The notes below the pieces were generated by a model that ran no database searches, had not been told where the DNA came from, and was given only the letters and a program-made list of their open reading frames with translations. A DNA stretch of 63,960 bases from Chitinophaga pinensis. GTDB lineage: Bacteria; Bacteroidota; Bacteroidia; Chitinophagales; Chitinophagaceae. Below, one piece after another: positions 44,056 to 52,394 of the stretch (positions are counted from its first letter, which is position 1; each line of letters starts with the position of its first letter). The stretch covers positions 1 to 63,960 of the forward strand of contig CAMBEI010000007.1 of assembly GCA_945865645.1 (NCBI GenBank), read 5' to 3'. Position numbers and translations under genes: made by a program.

Positions 44056-46575
44056 ATGAAGAAATTTTTACCAATTTTAACTTTCTTTCTTATTGTTTCA
44101 ATAACCGGTAAAGCCCAAACCTGCTTCGGTACTTTTGGCGGTGCCGATATTAATTTACCATGTAATACCCTGTGTACCGCATTTACTGCTCAAATCCCTG
44201 AAATAAAAAGCACAGAAAATTACACGGTTGCTTCTATCCCATACAACCCATATCCTTATGTAACAACAGCCCCGGCCTTATCACTTACCTGTAGTAACCA
44301 GGATGATAAATTCTTTGCAACTTCCAATTTATCATTTCCATTTTGTTTTTTCGGTCAAACATTTAATTCACTTGTAGTTGGTACCAATGGCTTAATAACA
44401 TTTGATGCTTCAAACAACTTGGGTTGTAATCAGTGGGAGATGAACACTGGGCTACTACCAATGCCATTTATAGGCGGTACAGGAGCTCAATGTGGAGGAA
44501 GCTGCCCAACCCCCACCGGCTACATATATCCCAAGGCGAGTATTTTAGGTGTTTATCAGGACATTGATATTGACAATGCTGCTGCTGGTAAAAAAATGGA
44601 GTTCAGAATCGAGGGTACTGCACCCTGCCGAAGGGCAATTATTTCATTTAATAACATCGCAAATTTTTCCTGCTCAGTATTTTCTACGAGTGAGATAGTG
44701 ATTTACGAAGCCACAAATATAGTAGAGATATACATTAAAGATAAACCCTCTGGCTGTAGCTGGAATGGCGACCTGGCAGCAGTAGGAATAATGGATTGGA
44801 CCAAGGTAAAAGCTTTGGCTCCACCTGGCAGGAATTTAGGGGTTTGGGGATCAGTTGGTATGAATGAAGCCTGGCAATTTAAACCAAATGGTACCAGTTC
44901 ATTGATGGATCATGTAGAACTGGTATTAAACGGAACAGTGGTTGGTACAGGAACAGTGGGAGCATTAAATAATGGAATGTATGATGTTGACTTTGGTAAT
45001 ATTTGTCCACCAGCAGGCATTAACCAGTATGTAGTAAGAGGTGTTTACAAGGTTTGTAACGACAATCCTGCAACATTTTATTTTATAGAAGATACTGTGG
45101 AGATAAACCGCATTGCACCTTTTTTTGCAAATGCAGATACTACAAATCCTTTGTGTAAAGGTTTAAGTACAGGTCAGGTTGTTTTTAATCCCATTGGTAC
45201 AACAGCCCCTTACGAGTATTCAATTAATGGTGGTGTAACCTACGTTACAAACAATACGTTTACTGCTTTGGCTGCAGGTACCTATAATTTTAAAATAAGA
45301 GACATAAACGGTTGTGTAAAAGATACCGCTATCATAATTACAGAGCCAACTTTAGTTACTGCATCGGCCATCACATCATCAGCAACATGCCCAAATAATG
45401 ATGGCAGTATTGATATTACTGCAGGTGGCGGTACGCCCGGATATATGTATTCAATTGATGGTGGTGCAAACTACCAGACCAGTAATGTATTTTTAAATTT
45501 AGGTGTTGGCAATTACAATAATATTAAAGTAAAAGATGCCAATGGTTGTGTATCACCTGCAACCGCAACTATAGTTTTAAACGACACCATGCGCCTTGAA
45601 CTTGGGCCGGACAGTACCATTTGTTTTGGCAGTAAAATCACCATCATACCACAAACCAATGCATTAACAGATACTTTTAAATGGACACCAGCAGCTACAT
45701 TAAATTATGATACTGTAAGAGCCCCCATTGCAACACCAATTGATACAACAAGATATATTTTAAAGGCAAAATGGGGTATTTGTCAGCGCAATGATTCAAT
45801 TACCATAAATGTTTTGCATAAGCCGGTAGCCAATGCAGGTAAGGATACTACCGTTTGTTACAAAACAAATGCAACGTTATTTGGTAGTGCCAGCAACTTA
45901 TCGGGCACAGTAAATTATGCCTGGAGCCCGCCTGACTCATTGAACACTCCTAATGCTGCAGTTACGGGAGTAAGATCGGATACCACCAGGCAATTTACAT
46001 TGACGGTCACGGATAATTATAGTTGCAATTTTTCTGTAACCGATAGTGTAATGATTTTTATGCAGCCACCACTGGTTGCGTTTGCAGGTAATGATACCAA
46101 TGCTATTTTGGCAAGGCCTCATCAATTACAGGGAAGCGGTGGTGCCATTTATTTATGGACGCCAGCAGGACCATTAAATAATTCTTTTATTGCCAAACCA
46201 ATGGCTACACTTTATAACGACACTTATTTTCATGTACTAGTAACCGATGCTATTGGTTGCACTGATGATGATGATGTATTTATAAAAGTATATGAAGGAC
46301 CTAACTATTATTTGCCTAATGCTTTTTCTCCTAACGGAGATGGCCTCAATGATATTTTTCGCCCTACCCCTGTGGGCATTTCAAGTACCGATTATTTTAG
46401 GGTATTTAACAGATACGGAGAGTTAATGTACGAAACAAGGCAATGGATGCAGGGCTGGGATGGAACCTTAAAGGGTAGCCCATCTTTGGTTGGCACTTAT
46501 GTATGGATAATAAAAGGCACTGATAAAAATGGAAGGATGGTAGAAATGAAAGGAACAGTAATATTGGTTCGGTAA
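44056..46575 (+). CDS. Type IX secretion cargo with SprB repeats and gliding-motility C-terminal domain
   Basis: 839 residues from ATG 44056 with signal peptide MKKFLPILTFFLIVSITGKAQ. Two SprB-type repeats (NPLCKGLSTGQVVFNPIGTT...; ...CPNNDGSIDITAGGGTPGYM) lie near the middle, with IgG-like/PKD-like domains after them. The C-terminus has the gliding-motility CTD (PNAFSPNGDGLNDIFRP, FNRYGELMYE, WDGTLKG, VGTYVWIIKG), the type B sorting signal of T9SS. It should be sent to the cell surface. An adhesin-type role is inference. The paired PorW gene in this window (59473) supports a working T9SS. Confidence 0.85.
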   Translation: MKKFLPILTFFLIVSITGKAQTCFGTFGGADINLPCNTLCTAFTAQIPEIKSTENYTVASIPYNPYPYVTTAPALSLTCSNQDDKFFATSNLSFPFCFFGQTFNSLVVGTNGLITFDASNNLGCNQWEMNTGLLPMPFIGGTGAQCGGSCPTPTGYIYPKASILGVYQDIDIDNAAAGKKMEFRIEGTAPCRRAIISFNNIANFSCSVFSTSEIVIYEATNIVEIYIKDKPSGCSWNGDLAAVGIMDWTKVKALAPPGRNLGVWGSVGMNEAWQFKPNGTSSLMDHVELVLNGTVVGTGTVGALNNGMYDVDFGNICPPAGINQYVVRGVYKVCNDNPATFYFIEDTVEINRIAPFFANADTTNPLCKGLSTGQVVFNPIGTTAPYEYSINGGVTYVTNNTFTALAAGTYNFKIRDINGCVKDTAIIITEPTLVTASAITSSATCPNNDGSIDITAGGGTPGYMYSIDGGANYQTSNVFLNLGVGNYNNIKVKDANGCVSPATATIVLNDTMRLELGPDSTICFGSKITIIPQTNALTDTFKWTPAATLNYDTVRAPIATPIDTTRYILKAKWGICQRNDSITINVLHKPVANAGKDTTVCYKTNATLFGSASNLSGTVNYAWSPPDSLNTPNAAVTGVRSDTTRQFTLTVTDNYSCNFSVTDSVMIFMQPPLVAFAGNDTNAILARPHQLQGSGGAIYLWTPAGPLNNSFIAKPMATLYNDTYFHVLVTDAIGCTDDDDVFIKVYEGPNYYLPNAFSPNGDGLNDIFRPTPVGISSTDYFRVFNRYGELMYETRQWMQGWDGTLKGSPSLVGTYVWIIKGTDKNGRMVEMKGTVILVR

Positions 46576-46698
46576 AATATTGTAAGCAATATTTAATACC
46601 AAAATATTAAGGTGGTATAATCGCCAAATTTTTAATTCTTTGTATCAACATTAAAATTAATTAAACCCAGATAGTTCCATCCCTGTTTTAAAATAAGT

Positions 46699-46706
46699 TA
46701 TTTTTG
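46699..46706 (+). promoter_or_regulatory. -7 box TATTTTTG of the amidotransferase gene
   Basis: Exact TAnnTTTG match with 3 bases to the ATG at 46710, so near-leaderless. It also excludes the TTG at 46704 as start. Confidence 0.55.
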
Positions 46707-46709
46707 TAT

Positions 46710-47555
46710 ATGAATTTTATCAAAAAGAAATCCATACGTGTTGCAATTTTAGATTTATATGAAGGCACCCCCAATCAAGGTATGCGTTGTATTCGTGAAA
46801 TCCTAAATAAATTTGGCGAAAATAATAACTTCGATTTAATTTGGCACGAATTTGAAGTGCGTTTGAATAAACAAGTTCCCGATCTTAGTTATGATATATA
46901 TATCTCTAGCGGCGGACCTGGCAGCCCGCTAGATAGCGAAGGAAGCGATTGGGAGAAAGTGTATTTTTCCTGGTTAAATAAAATTGAGCATTGGAATAAT
47001 AATCCAAGTATTTTTAAAAAAAAACGTGTCTTTTTTATTTGTCATTCATTTCAACTTATTTGTAGGTATTATAAAATTGCTAAGGTAACTAAAAGAAAAA
47101 GTACAGCATTTGGTATTTTTCCTATGCACTTATTAGCTGATGGTAAAAGCGAAATTATTTTCAAGCAATTAAAAAATCCGTTTTATTCCGTTGATAGCAG
47201 AGATTATCAAATTATTGAACCTGACCATAATAAACTTCATTTAATGGGGGCTACTATATTAGCCATAGAAAAAGATAGATCACATGTGCCATTGGAAAGA
47301 GCTATCATGGCAATTCGTTTAAATGAAAATATGATTGGTACTCAATTTCATCCTGAAGCAGATGCTATTGGTATGAGCCTGCATTTGCAAACTGAAGAAA
47401 AGAAAAAGACGGTTATTAAAAATTATGGTATAGAAAAATGGCAATCCATGATTGATCATTTAAACGACCCCGAAAAAATCATGTGGACTTACGCACATAT
47501 CCTTCCTAATTTTTTATTGAATGCAGTGGAAAGTCCGAAATTGGTTGAAGTTTAG
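46710..47555 (+). CDS. Class I glutamine amidotransferase-like protein
   Basis: 281 residues (GATase1 fold). It shows the SGGPGSPLD oxyanion-loop segment near 67-75, the nucleophile in FFICHSFQL (Cys111; the usual pattern is GxCxGxQ, here ICHSFQ), and the His/Glu pair in GTQFHPEADA (His214, Glu216). So the catalytic triad is present, but the elbow is non-standard. It would hydrolyse a gamma-glutamyl amide or pass ammonia to a partner. There is no recognised partner domain on the same chain; an ATP-grasp-like gene follows 178 bases downstream, suggesting a ligase pair. Confidence 0.65.
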   Translation: MNFIKKKSIRVAILDLYEGTPNQGMRCIREILNKFGENNNFDLIWHEFEVRLNKQVPDLSYDIYISSGGPGSPLDSEGSDWEKVYFSWLNKIEHWNNNPSIFKKKRVFFICHSFQLICRYYKIAKVTKRKSTAFGIFPMHLLADGKSEIIFKQLKNPFYSVDSRDYQIIEPDHNKLHLMGATILAIEKDRSHVPLERAIMAIRLNENMIGTQFHPEADAIGMSLHLQTEEKKKTVIKNYGIEKWQSMIDHLNDPEKIMWTYAHILPNFLLNAVESPKLVEV

Positions 47556-47619
47556 AAATTAGTTGTAAATACAATGATTTTATTTGTTTGAATTTTTCTA
47601 CAAAACAGAAAAATATCTA

Positions 47620-47690
47620 TTTCAATCCGTCTAACACGTGTCTTCTGTGTTCTATCATTTTCTTAACCACGGATTAGTGGCTGTAAATAA
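47620..47690 (+). repeat. Degenerate CACGGATTA / CCGTCTAACACG-type intergenic repeat
   Basis: ATCCGTCTAACACGTGTCTT, TCTGTGTTCTATCATTTTC and AACCACGGATTAGTGGCTG look like fragments of a repeat built from ATCCGTG and CACGGAT words that occur between genes in other Bacteroidota. It has no coding potential. Confidence 0.35.
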
Positions 47691-47733
47691 ATTTTTATAG
47701 TTATTTTTAATCTAACAAAAAGTAATACTGAAC

Positions 47734-48927
47734 ATGATAAAAGCATTAAGAGAAAAATTCAACGCCAATTTTACCAAAGAGAAATATAAAGCTTATATGA
47801 CAAAGCTGGAGAATCTGCATATGTGTTCTCTGGAATTCAGAAATGCAGAAACACCGGTTTTTATACCTAAGGATTTTACAGAAAAAATGCTGAATTCCTG
47901 TGAAGATATTATTGATGTAATTGTTGACCCTAAATTTAATGCACTCACTGAACGTTGTATTCCTGCCAATCTCAAAGTTCCAAACGAAAACAGTCATACC
48001 GAATTTCTGGTCTTTGATTTTGGCATATGCGAAAATGAAAAAGACGAACTAGAACCTCAACTGATTGAAATGCAGGGATTCCCTACGTTGAATGCATTTC
48101 AGGTTTTTCATTCTGAATTAACGGCTGAATATGCTGAGCTTCCAGATAATTTTTCGCCTTACTTAAATGGTTATAATAAAGAAACATATATTCAATTATT
48201 AAAGGATATCATTGTAGGGGAACTAAAACCGGAAAACGTAATACTACTGGAAATTTTCCCTGAGTTACAAAAAACAAGAATCGATTTTTATTGCACCGAA
48301 AAATTATTGGGTATTAAAACAGTTTGTCTAACTAAACTAATTGCCCAAGAGGATAAATTATTTTATTACAACAACGGCATAAAAACATCTATAAAAAGAA
48401 TTTACAACCGGGTTATTTTTGATGACCTGAAAAAGCAGGAAGGTCTTGGTGAAATTATTGACCTTTCTAAACCCTATCAAGTAGAATGGGTGGCACATCC
48501 AAATTGGTTTTACCGAATTAGTAAATTTTTGTTACCATTTATTAAAAATCAGTATGTACCACAAACTTACTTTTTAAATGAGCTAATACAAATACCCGCC
48601 GACCTGGAGAATTATGTTTTAAAACCCTTGTTTTCATTTGCAGGAATGGGAGTAATAATTGATGTTAGCATGGCAGATATTGATGCCGTTAGTGATCCCG
48701 AAAACTGGATACTACAAAAGAAAGTGAAATATGCCGATATTATTGTAACCCCTAATGAGCTTGCGAAAGCGGAGATACGCTTATTTTATTTTTGGAAAAA
48801 AGAATGGCCTAGGCCTATAGCCGTAAATAACTTAGCCCGATTAAGTAAAGGAAAAATGATTGGAACTCGCTACAATAAAAATAAAGAATGGGTTGGAAGT
48901 AATGTAGCTTTTTTTGAAACATCTTAA
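47734..48927 (+). CDS. ATP-grasp-like ligase of unknown substrate
   Basis: 397 residues. The C-terminal third shows ATP-grasp-type motifs: YVLKPLFSFAGMGVII (phosphate-binding/Lys297 loop, like KPLxSxxGxGV), WILQKKVKY near 325-332, EIRLFYFW near 347 and NNLARLSKGKMIG. The N-terminal part has EPQLIEMQGFPTLNAFQ near 107, a conserved-looking E..QG.P element. I recall a similar set in glutathionylspermidine-synthase/amidoligase-like proteins, but this is not firm. If correct the enzyme joins a carboxylate and an amine using ATP, and the upstream amidotransferase could supply ammonia or cleave the product. Substrate unknown. Confidence 0.5.
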   Translation: MIKALREKFNANFTKEKYKAYMTKLENLHMCSLEFRNAETPVFIPKDFTEKMLNSCEDIIDVIVDPKFNALTERCIPANLKVPNENSHTEFLVFDFGICENEKDELEPQLIEMQGFPTLNAFQVFHSELTAEYAELPDNFSPYLNGYNKETYIQLLKDIIVGELKPENVILLEIFPELQKTRIDFYCTEKLLGIKTVCLTKLIAQEDKLFYYNNGIKTSIKRIYNRVIFDDLKKQEGLGEIIDLSKPYQVEWVAHPNWFYRISKFLLPFIKNQYVPQTYFLNELIQIPADLENYVLKPLFSFAGMGVIIDVSMADIDAVSDPENWILQKKVKYADIIVTPNELAKAEIRLFYFWKKEWPRPIAVNNLARLSKGKMIGTRYNKNKEWVGSNVAFFETS

Positions 48928-48989
48928 CCACTTAAAGCAACTTAAGGAAGCGAAAAAATATTTAGTTTTTTATAGATAAATTTTTAAAA

Positions 48990-49985
48990 ATGAAATACGG
49001 ATTAATAAGATTTGAGTATTTTTTAGATAAATTAGAAGAACTTTTTGTTAAATCTTCTAAACTAAAAAATCCAGCATTATGGCTATACAAAAATAATGCT
49101 CGCAATCCTTTATTTATGTTGGAAGGATTGGCTAAAATGTATGCCGAAATACATAATAATAAAAAAATCAGTAAAATTAAAGAGTATTTTAAACTATTGG
49201 AAGATGCCATAGGTGAAATAGACTATTATGATACCTTTGCAAAAGAATTTGCTACTAATAAAAAAATGCCAGCAGCAATTGTCAGTTACTTAAAAGCGCA
49301 GAGTAGAGAAAAAATTAAAAGTCTTAATGAAATCCTCATTGAAAAAAAATGGCTTAGTGAAGACAATAATCGGCTAGAAAAAATTAGAAAAAAACTTTCA
49401 AATGCCGATTGGGAAAATGAAAAAAAAGACACGAATAGCATCAACCAGTTTTATTTAACATCAATTAATAAAGTGCTTGAGTTTATCAATAAAAAAAACT
49501 TTACATTATCTAATATAGAAAGAGATCTGCATGAATTTAGAAGAATGATTCGCTGGCTAAGTATATACCCACAAGCTTTGCGTGGATGTGTTCAATTAAG
49601 CAAATCAAGAGGGAAAAATCCATATTTTACTAAGTATTTAACAAAAAAAATAACTACCTCTCCTTACAATGTTATGCCAGATGCCAATAATCAACAATTA
49701 TTTTTATTACTTGATCAAAACCGCTTTTATGCTTTAAGCTGGCTAATTGCGGAATTAGGTAATTTAAAAGATTGTGGCCTTAAAATTGAAGCCATCAAAG
49801 AAGCGTTAATACAAAATTCAGCAGCAGATGAACAAAATGCATTAAGCAAAGTTTACAAGCTTGCAGGAGCTAATCAAAAAACAACAGAGCAAATTTTATC
49901 TGAAGCCGAAAACTTAATTAAAAATTATTGTAAAGAAAAGAATTTAGAATTACTTATTATAGGTATAGCTACAGTTAAAGAGTAA
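48990..49985 (+). CDS. CHAD-like helical protein, hypothetical
   Basis: 331 residues, almost all helical, no signal peptide or membrane segment. Two blocks resemble the CHAD (conserved histidine alpha-helical) domain: KIKEYFKLLEDAIGEIDYYD near 62-81, like the Q-x-LG-x-hxD core, and LHEFRRMIRWLSIY near 180-193, like HxxR-x3-RR. CHAD proteins bind polyphosphate or act as PolyP-associated adaptors. The similarity is partial: other CHAD histidines are not evident. It follows the ATP-grasp gene by 62 bases on the same strand and ends one base before the convergent TlpA gene, so it probably belongs to a three-gene unit with the amidotransferase. Confidence 0.45.
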   Translation: MKYGLIRFEYFLDKLEELFVKSSKLKNPALWLYKNNARNPLFMLEGLAKMYAEIHNNKKISKIKEYFKLLEDAIGEIDYYDTFAKEFATNKKMPAAIVSYLKAQSREKIKSLNEILIEKKWLSEDNNRLEKIRKKLSNADWENEKKDTNSINQFYLTSINKVLEFINKKNFTLSNIERDLHEFRRMIRWLSIYPQALRGCVQLSKSRGKNPYFTKYLTKKITTSPYNVMPDANNQQLFLLLDQNRFYALSWLIAELGNLKDCGLKIEAIKEALIQNSAADEQNALSKVYKLAGANQKTTEQILSEAENLIKNYCKEKNLELLIIGIATVKE

Positions 49986-49986
49986 G

Positions 49987-50466
49987 TTATTGTACTAAAT
50001 TTTTTACTTTATCAAATAACGCTTTCCCTTCTAAATTAATGGCTACAATCCTACCCAATCTATCTATTAGGAAATTAGTTGGTAATGCATCTACATAAAA
50101 TTGTTCTGCAACTTTTGAATTCCACCCACTAGTGTCAACAACCTGTGTATAGGTTAACTTATCTTTTTTAATAGCTTTTAACCATAGTGTTTTTTTTACA
50201 TCAAGTGAAATGGCATATACTTCAAAGTCATTGGCACTATACTTTTTATATAGTTTTTCTATATAAGGGTTTGCTGCCCTGCAGGGTGCACACCAGCTTG
50301 CCCAAAAATCTATTAGTATGACTTTGCCATTTAAAGATGATAATTTAACAATACGATTGTCTGTATTTGGTAATTCAATTTCGGGCACTCTAGCCCCTAT
50401 TTTAAATTGCGCTACACATAAAAAAGACCACATACAAATAAAAATGACTAAACTTATTTTTTTCAT
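49987..50466 (-). CDS. TlpA/ResA-like thiol-disulfide oxidoreductase
   Basis: 159 residues. Signal peptide MKKISLVIFICMWSFLCVAQ is followed by a thioredoxin fold with FWASWCAPCRAANPYIEKL (redox pair C-A-P-C near 58-61) and the cis-Pro block DALPTNFLID. It should reduce or oxidise cysteine pairs outside the inner membrane, for example in cytochrome c or metal-protein maturation. A 19-codon frame (50463-50522, MKKILLYILSLLKKRNCCK) ends with its TGA overlapping this ATG by four bases, and might be a leader peptide. The neighbouring region upstream is the TonB-receptor remnant and cassette. Confidence 0.82.
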   Translation of the reverse strand: MKKISLVIFICMWSFLCVAQFKIGARVPEIELPNTDNRIVKLSSLNGKVILIDFWASWCAPCRAANPYIEKLYKKYSANDFEVYAISLDVKKTLWLKAIKKDKLTYTQVVDTSGWNSKVAEQFYVDALPTNFLIDRLGRIVAINLEGKALFDKVKNLVQ

Positions 50467-50553
50467 TTACAGCAGTTTCTTTTTTTTAATAAGGATAATA
50501 TATATAAAAGTATTTTTTTCATCTAGCAAATTTTATTTAAATTATAGATATAC

Positions 50554-50637
50554 TTATTTAATTGAAAACCTTAGCCCACTATAAAACATACGCCCGCTTA
50601 TAGGTCCCCAAACCATCAACGAATCAAAATACTTGCT
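50554..50637 (-). pseudogene. C-terminal remnant of a TonB-dependent receptor
   Basis: Minus-strand reading gives KYFDSLMVWGPISGRMFYSG followed by LRFSIK and a stop. This is the usual end of a SusC/TonB-dependent receptor (WGPxxGR(M/K)FYxGLRFSI, closing with a strand). Only about 28 codons are left; upstream the reading frame enters the attC-like element at 50638-50732, with no receptor sequence beyond. So the rest of the gene has been lost or moved. Confidence 0.6.
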
Positions 50638-50732
50638 CATAACGGTTTCGGGCTTGGCGAAGGTGGCGACTTTTACCACAAATGTGTCTGCGAAGTACTG
50701 AACCGCCACTTTTGCCAAACCAGTGTTATCGG
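50638..50732. repeat. attC-like 95-bp imperfect palindrome
   Basis: The ends are ATAACGG (left, plus strand) and GTTATCGG (right). Arms pair imperfectly: GGGCTTGGCGAAGGTGGCG on the left matches CGCCACTTTTGCCAAACC on the right, with several unpaired bases, and a spacer of about 40 bases. Core AAC/GTT triplets, bulged arms and size are like integron attC sites, though the R boxes do not match RYYYAAC/GTTRRRY well. This block is visibly more GC-rich than its surroundings. The ORF that would be its cassette gene lies at 50903-51217 in the orientation expected for a cassette. Confidence 0.45.
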
Positions 50733-50902
50733 TTGCTCTTCTGTCCGTCCCATGTGCTGTCGTGTCAAGTTTGCACAAATGTCTGCGGTGTCCTTGTGCG
50801 TTTACTTGCAAGCTCATTTTATTTTTTTCTGTGGTGGCATTGTGCGTTAAGAAAAAAAATGTGCTTGCAAATGCGTTGGCTTTAATAGCTGTATCGTTTG
50901 AG

Positions 50903-51217
50903 TTAACCAATGAAATATTTTGTGCTTTTTTCTACAAACTTGAAATTCAATTTCTCTACATCGTCATTCTCCGCAAACTTTTCAAATGGGTTTATGTCAG
51001 AAAGGAAAACAACTCTGTCGGTTTTAGTTGCATTGCCTTTTGAATCTGCCCAAATTCTTGTTGTCTTGTCGGTGTCTGAAATTGCATCGTTGATGCACCA
51101 AACATTTTTGAATATTTTTTCTTCACGAACCATTCTTGCAAATTCTCTTGCAAGTACAATCACACTTGTTTTGAATTTTGCAACATCGTCAATTACGAAA
51201 ACTGCAACTCCATACAT
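50903..51217 (-). CDS. 104-residue orphan ORF, candidate cassette gene
   Basis: The frame from ATG 51215-51217 to TAA 50903-50905 gives a soluble protein (MYGVAVFVIDDVAKFKTS... ending EKSTKYFIG) with no signal peptide. I do not recognise a family. It is followed 170 bases later by the attC-like element, in the same orientation as an integron cassette. It is alone in its region with no promoter box seen. It could also be a fragment of something larger. Confidence 0.4.
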   Translation of the reverse strand: MYGVAVFVIDDVAKFKTSVIVLAREFARMVREEKIFKNVWCINDAISDTDKTTRIWADSKGNATKTDRVVFLSDINPFEKFAENDDVEKLNFKFVEKSTKYFIG

Positions 51218-51284
51218 ATTTTATTAAGCTCATCATATTATTTTTTTATTAAATACCCATATGCCAAATACGACACAATAAATA

Positions 51285-51324
51285 CAGTTGTAGATTACAA
51301 GATATCATCTGTTATCTACAACTG
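51285..51324. repeat. Inverted repeat CAGTTGTAGAT/ATCTACAACTG
   Basis: A perfect 11-bp inverted repeat with an 18-base loop lies between the orphan ORF and the heavy-metal protein gene. It may be a terminator for the latter (minus strand, 49 bases past its stop) or mark the edge of the acquired segment. Confidence 0.45.
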
Positions 51325-51372
51325 GTTAAAATTTGAGATAGTTATTGAATAATGAAATGCATGAGCGACTTA

Positions 51373-51813
51373 TTACTTTTCTTTTAAATTCATACCACAT
51401 GCAGAACAAGTTCCGGATTTATCGCTTTTTACATCTGAATGCATAGGACAAATGTAGGACGCTACCGCAAAAACTGCCGATTTCCTGTCGTATTTGCAAC
51501 AGCCAGGTAAATTATCGTAAGCGCCATTATCGGCAGTAAAATCCTGTGTATCATAACCCGATTTTGCAATGGATTCCTGAATTTTTATAGAAGAAGTTTT
51601 ATTAGTTGAGTAAGTAACATTAAGATCCTTACTGTCTTTATTCCATTTAGCAGTTTTTGCACCTGCAGTTTTTGCAGCTTTCTCAATAGTAGTTTTACAC
51701 ATCCCACAGTTGCCCCATACTTTTATAGTTTCGGTACTTGCAGTTTGTGCAGTTGATGTAGTTATGGCGAATATGCTGAATAAAATGACAGCAAATAATG
51801 AGAATATTTTCAT
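51373..51813 (-). CDS. Heavy-metal-associated domain protein with C-terminal metal-binding motif
   Basis: 146 residues. Signal peptide MKIFSLFAVILFSIFAITTSTAQ, then an HMA domain (KVWGNCGMCKTTIEKAAK, GMxCxxC-type CGMC) and a C-terminal YICPMHSDVKSDKSGTCSACGMNL, the heavy-metal-binding (YHS-like) motif of Cu/Ag efflux proteins. It would bind Cu(I) or similar in the periplasm. The HYC_CC_PP gene lies 90 bases upstream on the same strand. Confidence 0.78.
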   Translation of the reverse strand: MKIFSLFAVILFSIFAITTSTAQTASTETIKVWGNCGMCKTTIEKAAKTAGAKTAKWNKDSKDLNVTYSTNKTSSIKIQESIAKSGYDTQDFTADNGAYDNLPGCCKYDRKSAVFAVASYICPMHSDVKSDKSGTCSACGMNLKEK

Positions 51814-51902
51814 TGTATATAAACTTTGATGTTAAATTAAAAAATTACAGTTGTGTAAAATAAACCGGCAAATATCTTTACCAATTTTAAAAATAAAAAA
51901 TT

Positions 51903-52289
51903 CTAAATTCTAAAAGTAGAGTGCAATATACAGACCTCAGGTTCGGAATAATCAGGTGACGTGTAATTGTTAGAAGCATTTAAAGAACCCTTAACCGAAG
52001 CTTTAGGATAGTCTAATTTATAATTATCAACGATAGTAAAAAATGTAGATACATATTTTATATCGTTTGTAACTATTTTGTGAGAGTCGCTTATTTTATA
52101 AAACTTAAACTCATCATGACAGCACCCAGTATTTTTTTCTGTCATCCCGCACTTTCCGCAAGTATTATTCGCTGAGCCATAAAGTTCAATTCCAACTTTA
52201 TCGCCCATGCAATAATGGAGCTGTACCGCCATTCCGGAAGAAACTACCATATACAATATTGCCAATATGCCGATATATACTTTTTTCAT
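51903..52289 (-). CDS. HYC_CC_PP family protein
   Basis: 128 residues from ATG 52287-52289. Signal-like helix MKKVYIGILAILYMVVSSG, then the family signature HYC (VQLHYCMGDKV), the CGKCGM plus GCCHDE cysteine pairs and a C-terminal tail. The family is thought to be metal-linked because of its Cys/His content and frequent neighbours with copper genes; here an HMA-domain protein follows. The longer frame from 52328 (MVNYFFCINFVLLM) lacks the usual start. Just upstream on the minus strand is CAACTTTG, a one-base variant of the -7 box. Confidence 0.75.
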   Translation of the reverse strand: MKKVYIGILAILYMVVSSGMAVQLHYCMGDKVGIELYGSANNTCGKCGMTEKNTGCCHDEFKFYKISDSHKIVTNDIKYVSTFFTIVDNYKLDYPKASVKGSLNASNNYTSPDYSEPEVCILHSTFRI

Positions 52290-52394
52290 TAGCAATACAA
52301 AGTTGATACAAAAAAAGTAATTAACCATAAATATTTGACGCTAATTAAAAATTTAACATCTTTTAGTATTAAAATTACAAATACATCTAATTTT

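Noticed and set aside
50554..50910. A continuous minus-strand open frame of 118 codons through the attC-like element and the receptor tail
   Set aside because: Its first two thirds are read through the palindrome and its spacer and have no protein-like pattern; only the last part is a receptor remnant. It is a chance read-through frame.
50682..51227. Several plus-strand open frames opposite the orphan ORF and attC-like region
   Set aside because: They overlap the better minus-strand frame or the palindrome, have poor protein character and no promoter box; opposite-strand shadows.
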